From: Deltaproteobacteria bacterium
Lineage (GTDB): Bacteria; Myxococcota_A; UBA9042; PHBI01; JACKFB01
DNA length: 64,000 nucleotides
Assembly: GCA_020632695.1 (NCBI GenBank)
Contig: JACKFB010000001.1
Span: 1 to 64,000 of the forward strand
Reading direction: 5' to 3'
Both the position numbers and the translations under genes were made by a program. A model generated the notes under the pieces. The model worked only from the letters and a program-made list of their open reading frames with translations, was not told the origin of the DNA and did not search any database. Below are positions 9,326 to 17,726 of the stretch, one piece after another; position 1 is the first letter of the stretch, and each line of letters opens with the position of its first letter.

Positions 9326-10312
9326 CTGCGTTGAGGCCTCCTCCCTCCCGGCGTACCTTTGGGGGGCGACCGACGAGGACGACTTGGCCGACGACCACAA
9401 CAGCCAGATCCTCTCCGACTACCCGGCGCTGCTCTCGGACCTGAAGGAACGGATCCACAGCGCCCGGATGCGGACGGTCCTGGCCGCCAACCAGGAGCTG
9501 GTGCTGCTCTACTGGGAGATCGGCCAGGCGATCCTGGAGCGGCAGGGCCCGAACGGGAGATTGTGCAACAGGCCGTTGCACGAATTCCCTGGGGTCACAA
9601 CGTGCGCCTTCTGGACAAGCTCGACTCGGCGGCGGACCGGCTCTTCTACATCGAAAAGACCGTCGAGCACGGCTGGTCCCGCAACGTCCTGGTCATGCAG
9701 GTCGAGACCGGACTGCACCGACGGCAGGGCAAGGCCGTCACGAACTTCGAGGCCAGCCTGCCCGCCCCGCAGTCCGACCTGGCGAACAACCTGCTCGAGG
9801 ACCCCTACCTCTTCGGGTTCCTCGGGCTGGAGGACGACGCCCAGGAGCGAGAAGTCGAGAAGGCCCTCATGCAGCACATGCGGGACTTCCTGCTGGAGCT
9901 GGGCGTCGGGTTCGCCTTCGTCGGCAACCAGGTTCGCCTGGAGGTCGGCGGCGACGAGTTCTTCCTCGACATGCTCTTCTACCACCTGCGGCTGCGCTGC
10001 TACGTCGTGGTCGAGTTGAAGGCCGTCCCGTTCAAGCCCGAGTTCGCCGGGAAGCTGAACTTCTACCTCAGCGCCGTCGACGACCTGGTCCGCCACGAGC
10101 AGGACGCCCCGACCATCGGGCTGCTGCTCTGCCGGGGGAAGGACGAGACCGTCGCCGAGTACGCCCTCCGGGGCACGTCTCAGCCCATCGGCGTGTCGGA
10201 CTACCAGCTCACCGAGATGCTGCCCGAAGCCCTGGCCGGGAAGCTGCCCACCGTGGCGGAGCTGGAGGCCGAGCTGGAGGCCGCCGACGGTGGGGGCGAA
10301 GGCGACGAGTGA
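9326..10312 (+). pseudogene. Decayed second copy of the DUF1016/YhcG nuclease
   Basis: Two reading frames together match the intact gene at 1829-2962. The N-terminal part (VEASSLPAYLWGATDEDDLADD... LLYWEIGQAILERQ) is in one frame up to about 9555; the remainder (IVQQAVARIPWGHNVRLLDKL... to the stop at 10312) is in another. About 42 codons of the DUF1016 domain, covering the equivalent of KVVERLSVDLRRAFPD and the following helix, are missing at the junction. The C-terminal nuclease half with its Asp and ExK residues (FFLDMLFY, VVELKA) is intact and could still be made as a separate polypeptide if an internal start were used. Confidence 0.8.
9331..9359 (+). promoter_or_regulatory. Promoter-like element of the second DUF1016 copy
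   Basis: TTGAGG at 9331-9336, a 17-base spacer and TACCTT at 9354-9359, matching the element at 1857-1885. Its preservation although the downstream gene is broken supports either recent decay or continued transcription. Confidence 0.4.
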
Positions 10313-10343
10313 GGGCTCGACCCGCACAAACGACCCGCACAAG

Positions 10344-10654
10344 GTCGTGCTGTCGCTGCGGGAGCGGCTGGAGCGAAAGCGGTACATCAAGGACAACCGG
10401 GGGCTGGCCGAGCGGCTGATGGAGATCGGGCGGCGCTGTGCGAGTCGCCCCCGACTGGACAGCCGCACACCGGACGAGATCCTGGGCTACGGGACGGCTT
10501 CGCCCGCTTCGGTAAGGGCCGTCACCCCGCCAGGCTGAACCTCGGCGACTGCTTCTCCTACGCCCTCGCCAAGGCCGCGGGGCACCCCCTGCTCTTCAAG
10601 GGAAACGGCTTCTCCCTGAACGACGTGGAGGAGGTGCCCACCGCGAGCGCCTGA
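10344..10654 (+). pseudogene. vapB-vapC remnant created by an internal deletion
   Basis: The middle and end of vapB (VVLSLRERLERKR... DEILGY, to about 10490) run directly into the last 53 codons of vapC (DGFARFGKGRHPARLNLGDC... to TGA 10652-10654) in a different frame. Relative to 3218-3873, the vapB N-terminus and about the first 80 vapC codons are gone. The vapC fragment keeps the LNLGDC Asp that the full-length toxin has lost, but has KGNGF where the full-length toxin has KGNDF. Confidence 0.8.
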
Positions 10655-10834
10655 CCGGGTCCTGCCCGCACGGAGCGCGCCCCGGACCTGATTGTCGCAT
10701 CGCGACCCGCCGGTGTACCTTCGCCTCCCGGCGACCACAGGCCACCCCGCGCTGCGCGAGTCGAACCGTGAACGACGAACTCCCGATCATCCGCAAGATC
10801 GCCCCGCCGCTTCACCCCGGAAGCGCCGCCGCTC

Positions 10835-13800
10835 GTGCGCGCGGGTGCGCCCACGATGGCTGAGCCCTCGCCCCCCGACACCGCAGGCCCCGCCTCCCCC
10901 AACTTCGGCCACCTCTCCGAGGTCGTGCCGCTGCTCGCCAGTCACGGCGTGCGTGCCGAGCGGTACGTCTTCGAGGATCCCGTCGCCGCCCTCTTTCGGC
11001 TTCGCCAGTTCGGCGAGATCCTGGCCCAACAGGTCGCCGCGAGCACCGGACTCTACACGTCGCCCCAGGAGTCGCAGACCGACCTGCTGCGCCGCTTGAA
11101 GGACGCCCGGATCATCGACTTCGAGGTCGCCGACCTCTTCCACGCCCTGCGCAAGGCCGGCAACGTCGCCGTCCACGACAACCGCGGCACCCAGCGCGAC
11201 GCGCTGCACGGCCTCCGCATCGCCTGGAGGCTCGGCGTCTGGTTCCAGCGCGGGTTCAACGACCCCAAGTTCAAGAGCGGCCCCTTCGTCCCCCCACCCG
11301 ACCCCCGTGAGGCCGAGTACGCCCTCGAGGAGGAGCTCGCCCAGCTCCGCGCGACCCTGGCCGACCACGAGGCCCAGGTCGTCCACCTGCAAGCCACCGC
11401 CGAGGAGGAGGCCCAGCGCAGCGCCCGGGCCAAGGCCGAAGCCGAAGCCGCCTACGAGGACCTCGCCGTCGCGCTCGAGCTCGCCGAAGAGACGGAGGCC
11501 AAGGCGGCCCGGCTCGAGGAGGAATTCCAGGCGAAGCTGGCGCTGCTGCAGGCCGAGGTCGCCGCCGCCCCCAAGCCGGCAGTGGACGCTGTCATCCTCC
11601 AGGCCCGGCACGCCACCGACCACCTGCACCTCGACGAGTCCGAGACCCGCCTGCTGGTCGACGCCCAACTCCGCGAAGCCGGCTGGGAGGCCGACACGGT
11701 GGCCATCAGCCACAAGGCCGGGGTCCGCCCCACCAAGGGTCGGAACCTCGCCATCGCCGAGTGGCCGACCTCGTCGGGCCCGGCCGACTACGTGCTGTTT
11801 GCCGGGCTCGTGCCCCTCGCCGTCGTCGAGGCCAAGCGCAAGGCCAAGGACGTCGTCGGGGCCATCGAGCAGTCCAAGCGCTACAGCCGCGCCTATCGCT
11901 CCGCCGGAAACCCGCTCGCCGACGGCGCTCCCTGGGGCGACTACTGCGTGCCCTTCCTGTTCGCCACCAACGCCCGCCCCTTCTTGCGGCAGTTGAAGAC
12001 CCGTAGCGGCATCTGGTTTCTCGACGCCCGCAGGCCGACGAACCACCCGCGCCCGTTGGAGGGCTGGTACACCCCTCAGGGCCTGCTGGACCTGTTGAAG
12101 CAGGACACCGCCAAGGCGGACGCCCGCCTCCAGTCCGAGCCCTCGGACTACCTTCCGCTCCGCGACTACCAGCATGCCGCCATCGCCGCGGTGGAGGACG
12201 CCGTCGCCGCGGGCCAGCAGGACATGCTGCTGGCCATGGCGACCGGCACCGGCAAGACCCGCCTGGCGCTCTGCCTCATCTACCGCCTCATCAAGGCGGG
12301 CCGCTTCCGCCGCGTGCTCTTCCTGGTGGACCGCACCGCGCTCGGCGAGCAAGCGCACAACGCCTTCAAGGACGTGCGCCTCGAGCACCTCCAGACCTTC
12401 ACCGAGATCTACGACGTGAAGGGCCTGGGTGACATGAGGCCCGAACCCGACACCCGCCTGCACGTCGCCACGGTGCAGGGCATGGTCCGGCGCCTGATGT
12501 ACGCCCCCGACGACGCAGAGGCCGTCCCCGTCGACTGGTACGATTGCGTGATCGTCGACGAGTGCCACCGCGGCTACGCCCTCGACCAGGAGATGTCCGA
12601 CGCCCAGGTCGAGTACCGCAGCGAAGCCGACTACATCAGCAAGTACCGCCGCGTGCTGGACCACTTCGACGCCGTCCGCATCGGCCTGACCGCGACCCCG
12701 GCCCTGCACACGACCGAGATCTTCGGCCCGCCCATCTTCGAGTACGGCTACCGGCAGGCCGTCATCGACGGCTACCTGGTGGACCACGAGCCCCCGATCC
12801 GCATCCGGACGCGGCTCAACGAGGACGGCATCCACTGGAAGGTCGGCGAGGAGGTCGCTGCCTACGACACCGGCACCGGGCAGATCGACCTCTTCAACGC
12901 TCCCGACGAGATCGACATCGAGGTCGAGGGCTTCAACGTCCAGGTGCTGACCGAGAACTTCAACAAGGTCGTGTGCGAGGCGCTGGCCAAGGAGATCGAC
13001 CCCTCGCTGCCAGGCAAGGCCATGATCTTCTGCGCCACCGACGCCCACGCCGACCTGGTGGTGAACCTCCTGAAGGCCGCGTTCACGGAGGCCTACGGCG
13101 AGGTCGAGGACGACGCGGTGATGAAGATCACCGGGGCCGCCGACAAGCCCTCGGAGAAGCTCCGCCGCTACAAGAACGAGCGTCTCCCGAAGGTCGCCGT
13201 CACCGTCGACCTGCTCACCACCGGCATCGACGTCCCCAGCATCACCGACCTGGTGTTCATCCGGCGGGTCAGAAGCCGCATCCTGTACGAGCAGATGATG
13301 GGGCGCGCGACCCGGCTCTGCCCCGACATCGGCAAGGAGTTCTTCCGCATCTACGACGCGGTGGACCTCTACGCGGCGCTCGAGCCCTACACCTCGATGA
13401 AGCCGGTGGTGACCCGGCCGAGCATCCCCTTCGCCCAGCTCGTCGAGGAGCTCCTCACCGTCGCCGACGAAGGCTACAAGAGCCAGGTCATCGACGAGAT
13501 CGTGGCCAAGCTCCAGGCCAGGAAGCGGCGCGTCCGGGGCGAGCACCTGGAGTCCTTCGTCACGCTCGCAGGCGACGAGCCCGGCAAGGTACTGGCCCTG
13601 CTCAAGGCCAAGGACACCGCGAAGGCCGTCGCGTTCTTCCGGGCCCACCCCGGCCTGGCGCCCTTCCTCGACACGTTCAAACCGAAGGAGGGCCGACACC
13701 TCCTCATCTCGGAGCACGCCGACGAGCTCATCGAGACGCAGCGCGGCTACGGCAACGCCACCAGGCCCGACGACTACCTGGCGGGCTTCAAGGCCTTCAT

Positions 13801-14269
13801 CCAGGCCAACGAGAACGCCCTGGATGCCCTGCTGGTCGTCACCCGACGCCCTCGCGACCTCACCCGGCAGCAGCTCCGGGAGCTGCGCCTGAAGCTCGAC
13901 GAGGCCGGCTACCCCGAGAGCGCCCTGCGCACCGCCTGGGCCCAGGTGAGCAACCAGGACATCGCCGCCTCCATCATCGGCTTCATCCGGCAGCAGGCCC
14001 TGGGCTCGCCCCTGGTGCCCTACGACCAGCGCGTGGACCGGGCGCTACAGCGCGTGCTGGCATCGCAGGCGTGGACGACGCCGCAGCGACTGTGGCTGGA
14101 GCGCATCGGCAAGCAGGTGAAGGCCGAGATCATCGTCGACCGCGACGCGCTGGACCGAGGCCAGTTCAAGTCCCAGGGCGGCTTCGCCCGGCTCAACAAG
14201 GTGTTCGACGGCAAGCTGGAGCAGGTGCTAGGTACGCTCCACGAAGAGCTGTGGAGGGATGTGGGATGA
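10835..14269 (+). CDS. hsdR: Type I restriction endonuclease R subunit
   Basis: An 1144-residue motor-nuclease subunit. Order: N-terminal DUF4145-like helical domain (about 20-150), coiled coil (about 155-250), nuclease domain with ADYVLF...VVEAKRK (Asp near 318, ExK near 332), then SF2 helicase with Walker A ATGTGKT (about 468), DECH box (about 575), GLTATP (about 617) and QMMGRATR, and a C-terminal EcoEI_R-like domain that contacts the methylase. It cuts unmethylated DNA after ATP-driven translocation, in complex with HsdM and HsdS. The GTG start is the furthest upstream; ATG 10856 is an equally good candidate. TTGTCG and TACCTT near 10692-10721 (18-base spacer) may be its promoter. Confidence 0.95.
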   Translation: MRAGAPTMAEPSPPDTAGPASPNFGHLSEVVPLLASHGVRAERYVFEDPVAALFRLRQFGEILAQQVAASTGLYTSPQESQTDLLRRLKDARIIDFEVADLFHALRKAGNVAVHDNRGTQRDALHGLRIAWRLGVWFQRGFNDPKFKSGPFVPPPDPREAEYALEEELAQLRATLADHEAQVVHLQATAEEEAQRSARAKAEAEAAYEDLAVALELAEETEAKAARLEEEFQAKLALLQAEVAAAPKPAVDAVILQARHATDHLHLDESETRLLVDAQLREAGWEADTVAISHKAGVRPTKGRNLAIAEWPTSSGPADYVLFAGLVPLAVVEAKRKAKDVVGAIEQSKRYSRAYRSAGNPLADGAPWGDYCVPFLFATNARPFLRQLKTRSGIWFLDARRPTNHPRPLEGWYTPQGLLDLLKQDTAKADARLQSEPSDYLPLRDYQHAAIAAVEDAVAAGQQDMLLAMATGTGKTRLALCLIYRLIKAGRFRRVLFLVDRTALGEQAHNAFKDVRLEHLQTFTEIYDVKGLGDMRPEPDTRLHVATVQGMVRRLMYAPDDAEAVPVDWYDCVIVDECHRGYALDQEMSDAQVEYRSEADYISKYRRVLDHFDAVRIGLTATPALHTTEIFGPPIFEYGYRQAVIDGYLVDHEPPIRIRTRLNEDGIHWKVGEEVAAYDTGTGQIDLFNAPDEIDIEVEGFNVQVLTENFNKVVCEALAKEIDPSLPGKAMIFCATDAHADLVVNLLKAAFTEAYGEVEDDAVMKITGAADKPSEKLRRYKNERLPKVAVTVDLLTTGIDVPSITDLVFIRRVRSRILYEQMMGRATRLCPDIGKEFFRIYDAVDLYAALEPYTSMKPVVTRPSIPFAQLVEELLTVADEGYKSQVIDEIVAKLQARKRRVRGEHLESFVTLAGDEPGKVLALLKAKDTAKAVAFFRAHPGLAPFLDTFKPKEGRHLLISEHADELIETQRGYGNATRPDDYLAGFKAFIQANENALDALLVVTRRPRDLTRQQLRELRLKLDEAGYPESALRTAWAQVSNQDIAASIIGFIRQQALGSPLVPYDQRVDRALQRVLASQAWTTPQRLWLERIGKQVKAEIIVDRDALDRGQFKSQGGFARLNKVFDGKLEQVLGTLHEELWRDVG

Positions 14270-14417
14270 TTGCGTGCCTCGTCGTCTCGCCGATGGCGGA
14301 ACGGGCCGCAGTTTCGGTACGCTACCGGAGCAACCGGCGTGCACGGTGCGCCAACCGTGGCGGCGCGTCGCGCGCAGGCCGGTGCGCGCCGGAATTGCAC
14401 GGCTCAGAGGAATCTCC

Positions 14418-15746
14418 ATGCTGAAGTCCATCACCATGAGCTCGTTCAGGAGCTTCAGCGATGCCTCGTTGCCGCTGGCGCCCCTGACCGTGTTGATAGG
14501 CGCGAACGCGTCCGGCAAGAGCAATGCCATCGATGCATTGCGCCTGTTGTCCTGGCTGGCTCAGGGGCAGAGGCTCTCGACGATTCAGTATTCCGTCCAG
14601 AGTGGAGACCGCATCGTACGCGGGAAGGTCGACGATCTCCCGTTGCACGGAGGCGGCCAATTCACGCTTGGCTGTGATGCCGACCTCCCCGAGTGGAACC
14701 GGCTACGAATCACGGTCGCCCGCAAGTCCGATGGCCTGCACATCGTCCACGAAGAACTGACGACGCCCGGGGCGACCGTGCCGCTCTATGTGCTGGATCA
14801 GCCGGCGGCCCCCCGCAGCTCGGATGCGAGAGTCGCCTACAACAACTTCGCCAAGGGCGGCAAGAAACCCCATCTCACATGCAGCGACCAACTCGCCGTC
14901 TTCACCCAGCTCGTAAGCCCCGCAGCGTTGGAATCGAAGCACAAGAAGTCGCGGGCCCGGATCCCGCCGGTCGCCAGGAAGTACGAGGCGTGGCTCGCGC
15001 GGATGCTCTTCCTCGACCCCGTGCCCGCCAAGATGCGAGAGTATGCATTTCCGTCGGATCGCCAGCTGGGGGGAGACGGGGCGAATCTGTCTGCGGTGCT
15101 GTTCAATCTCTGGGGCGAGGACACCGACGCATCGGACGAGCCATACCGCACGCAGCGGAGCGAGCTGCTGCAGTTCATCCAGAGCCTTCCAGAGCAGGAC
15201 ATCGCCGGGCTCTCGTTCCTGAAAGAGCCCCGCGGCGGCGTGATGGTCAAACTCACCGAGACCTTCGGCGGGGAGTCTCGCGACTACGATGCGTCGCTCC
15301 TGTCTGACGGGACGCTGCGCGTCCTCTCGGTGGCCGCAGCGATGTTGTCCGCACCAGAGGGAAGCTTGGTCGTGATCGAAGAGATCGACAACGGCGTCCA
15401 CCCCAGCCGAGCGCGCCACCTGCTCGCCCGAATCCGCGCCATCGCGGAGCGGCGCAGCCTCAGGGTGCTGCTCTCTACCCACAACCCTGCCTTGCTCGAC
15501 GCCCTGCCGGAGACCTCCGTGGGCGACGTCGTTTTCTGCTATCGCTCTCCGAGCGACGGGACCAGCCGCCTCGTCCGGCTCGACCAGATACCGGACTACC
15601 CGGAACTGGTTGCCCAAGGCACGCTCGGTCGCCTCTCCGCGACGGGGCTTCTGGAACGATTCGTCAAGGACCGGCCCAGCCGGGACGTGCGGCTGGCACG
15701 CGCGCAGCAATGGCTCGCGTCGCTCCAGGCGGAGGCGGCGCCTTGA
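14418..15746 (+). CDS. AAA/ABC-type ATPase (AAA_21-like) inside the hsd operon
   Basis: A 442-residue RecF/SMC-like ATPase. Walker A GANASGKSN is near residue 28, an ABC-signature-like LLSDGT near 294, Walker B VVIEEIDNG near 316, and the switch histidine in LLSTHNPALLDAL. No TOPRIM or other nuclease domain follows, unlike OLD or RecF-TOPRIM proteins. The ATG is preceded by an AGAGG ribosome site. Its stop overlaps the start of a PIN-like nuclease gene (TTGA), so the two are made together. In type I loci such ATPases occur as accessory genes, and in two-gene defence modules the ATPase is usually the sensor; that role is inference here. Confidence 0.85.
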   Translation: MLKSITMSSFRSFSDASLPLAPLTVLIGANASGKSNAIDALRLLSWLAQGQRLSTIQYSVQSGDRIVRGKVDDLPLHGGGQFTLGCDADLPEWNRLRITVARKSDGLHIVHEELTTPGATVPLYVLDQPAAPRSSDARVAYNNFAKGGKKPHLTCSDQLAVFTQLVSPAALESKHKKSRARIPPVARKYEAWLARMLFLDPVPAKMREYAFPSDRQLGGDGANLSAVLFNLWGEDTDASDEPYRTQRSELLQFIQSLPEQDIAGLSFLKEPRGGVMVKLTETFGGESRDYDASLLSDGTLRVLSVAAAMLSAPEGSLVVIEEIDNGVHPSRARHLLARIRAIAERRSLRVLLSTHNPALLDALPETSVGDVVFCYRSPSDGTSRLVRLDQIPDYPELVAQGTLGRLSATGLLERFVKDRPSRDVRLARAQQWLASLQAEAAP

Positions 15747-16225
15747 GCGAGATCGTGCTCCTGGATACCTCCATCCACCTGAACGTGCTCGACGTGCCGG
15801 GTTGGAACCAGGACCGGGACTCCGTGCTGGCGGAGTTCGGCCGGAGGCTGCAAGCGGGCGACTACTTCCTGTTGCCGCTGGCCGCCGTCTGGGAGACGGG
15901 AAACCACATCGCCCACCTCTCCGATGGCGACCATCGCCGCAGTTTCGCGACCAAGCTCGCGACCGACGTGAAGCGCGCCCTGGGCGGCGAGCTGCCCTAT
16001 CAGCCGACCTACTTCCCGACGCCGGAAGTGTTCGGAGGCTGGCTCGACGACTTCCCGGGCTACGCGCACCGAAGCAAATCGGCCAAGCGGACACGAGAGG
16101 GGATCAGCCTCGCCGACATGACCATCATCAAAGAGTGGGAGCTTGCGTGCCGAAAGCACAGCATGTCGACGGTGCTGATTTGGTCGCTCGACGCGGACCT
16201 CATGAGCTACCACCGGGCGATGTAG
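15743..16225 (+). CDS. PIN-like nuclease paired with the AAA ATPase
   Basis: From TTG 15743 the protein has 160 residues. It starts with a hydrophobic strand and Asp8 (IVLLDTSIHL), then Glu51 (VWETGNH), Asp125 (SLADMTII) and Asp150/Asp152 (WSLDADL). That spacing and order match the four acidic residues of PIN-domain ribonucleases. The start overlaps the ATPase stop codon; ATG 15710 is a longer alternative but would overlap by 37 bases. hsdM begins 28 bases downstream. It is distinct from the VapC toxins in this window, and its partner is an ATPase rather than an antitoxin. Likely an RNA-cleaving effector. Confidence 0.75.
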   Translation: MSEIVLLDTSIHLNVLDVPGWNQDRDSVLAEFGRRLQAGDYFLLPLAAVWETGNHIAHLSDGDHRRSFATKLATDVKRALGGELPYQPTYFPTPEVFGGWLDDFPGYAHRSKSAKRTREGISLADMTIIKEWELACRKHSMSTVLIWSLDADLMSYHRAM

Positions 16226-16253
16226 CCCCTCGAACTTCATCGGAGTCGCATCG

Positions 16254-17726
16254 GTGACCGCTACCAACGACATCGTGGCGCGGCTGTGGAACCTGTGCCA
16301 CACGCTGCGGGACGACGGGGTGACCTACCATGAGTACGTCACCGAGCTGACCTACCTGCTCTTCCTGAAGATGGCGCAGGAGACGGGGACCGAGGGGGCT
16401 ATTCCGGCGGGCTGGCGTTGGGCGGACCTGACGGCACGCGACGGCACCGACCAGCTCACCTTCTACCGCGAGCTGCTCATCCACCTGGGTGCGGAGGGCG
16501 GCGGGCGCATCCAGGCCATCTACGCCAACGCGAACACCTCGCTGCGGCACCCGCGGAACCTGGCGAAGCTGGTCAGCAGCATCGACGCGCTGGACTGGTA
16601 CTCCGCCCGCCACGAGGGGCTGGGGGACCTGTACGAGGGGCTGCTGGAGAAGAACGCCAACGAGACCAAGTCCGGTGCGGGGCAGTACTTCACGCCCCGG
16701 CCGCTCATCGAGGCGATGGTCGAGATCACCAAGCCCCAGGCGGGCGAGATCGTCAGCGACCCGGCCGCGGGGACGCTGGGCTTCATCACCCGCGCCGACC
16801 GCTTCATCAAGGACGCCACCGACGACCTCTTCGACCTGCCCGAGGCGAAGCAGGTCTTCCAGAAGCGCGAGGCCTACTACGCCATCGAGCTGGTGCCCGA
16901 CACGCGGCGGCTGGCCCTGATGAACGCGCTGCTGCACGACATCGACTGCGAGATCATCCTGGGCGACACGCTCTCGCCGACCGGCAGCACGGTGCCCCGC
17001 TCCGACGTCATCCTGACCAACCCGCCCTTCGGCACCAAGAAGGGCGGCGGCGGGCCGACGCGGGACGACTTCACCTTCCCGACCTCGAACAAGCAGCTCG
17101 CCTTCCTGCAGCACATCTACCGGAACCTGCTGCCCGCCGGACGCGCGGCGGTGGTGCTGCCCGACAACGTGCTCTTCGAGGACGGCGTGGGGGCGAAGAT
17201 CCGCGCCGACCTGATGGACAAGTGCGACCTCCACACCATCCTGCGGCTGCCCACCGGCATCTTCTACGCCCAGGGCGTGAAGACCAACGTGCTCTTCTTC
17301 ACCAAGGGCGCTGCGAACGTGGACACCGGCAACACCGAGGCCGTCTGGGTCTACGACCTGCGCACCAACATGCCGAGCTTCGGCAAGCGGACACCCTTCA
17401 CGAGGGCGCACCTGCAGCCCTTCGTGGACGCCTACGGCGACGACCCCAAGGGCAGAAGCCCCAGAAACGACGAGGGCGAGGAGGGTCGCTTCCGCCGCTT
17501 CACCCGCGAGGCCATCCAGGCCCGCGGCGACAACCTCGACATCACCTGGCTGCGCGACGAGAACACCGACCGCGCCGAGGACCTCCCCGAGCCCGACGAG
17601 CTCGCCGCCCAGATCCTGCTACACCTCCAGACGGCGACCGAGGAGATGCAGGCCCTGATGGAGCTGCTGGATCCGGAGGCCAGCGGCGGGGATGAGGCCG
17701 TCGTGGCCATCGAGGAGCGCGAGTGA
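16254..17726 (+). CDS. hsdM: Type I restriction-modification N6-adenine methyltransferase subunit
   Basis: A 490-residue HsdM. An N-terminal helical domain is followed by GQYFTPRPLIEAMV (about 142), the S-adenosylmethionine motif I DPAAGTLGF (about 169) and the catalytic motif IV NPPFG (about 256), all intact. It methylates adenine in the target set by HsdS, protecting host DNA. GTG start; the last codons overlap the hsdS start (GTGA). Confidence 0.95.
   Translation: MTATNDIVARLWNLCHTLRDDGVTYHEYVTELTYLLFLKMAQETGTEGAIPAGWRWADLTARDGTDQLTFYRELLIHLGAEGGGRIQAIYANANTSLRHPRNLAKLVSSIDALDWYSARHEGLGDLYEGLLEKNANETKSGAGQYFTPRPLIEAMVEITKPQAGEIVSDPAAGTLGFITRADRFIKDATDDLFDLPEAKQVFQKREAYYAIELVPDTRRLALMNALLHDIDCEIILGDTLSPTGSTVPRSDVILTNPPFGTKKGGGGPTRDDFTFPTSNKQLAFLQHIYRNLLPAGRAAVVLPDNVLFEDGVGAKIRADLMDKCDLHTILRLPTGIFYAQGVKTNVLFFTKGAANVDTGNTEAVWVYDLRTNMPSFGKRTPFTRAHLQPFVDAYGDDPKGRSPRNDEGEEGRFRRFTREAIQARGDNLDITWLRDENTDRAEDLPEPDELAAQILLHLQTATEEMQALMELLDPEASGGDEAVVAIEERE

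Larger units (their letters stand above)
9326..10683 (+). repeat. Direct repeat, copy B of the DUF1016-vapBC module (decayed)
   Basis: Similar at the nucleotide level to 1852-3902 but about 700 bases shorter, because of deletions within the DUF1016 gene, between DUF1016 and vapB, and across the vapB-vapC junction. Similarity resumes after the vapC stop (GACCGGGTCCTGCCC). Confidence 0.75.

Noticed and set aside
10787..13717. 976-codon open frame opposite hsdR
   Set aside because: Antisense shadow of hsdR with Gly/Val/Leu-rich composition and no recognisable domain.
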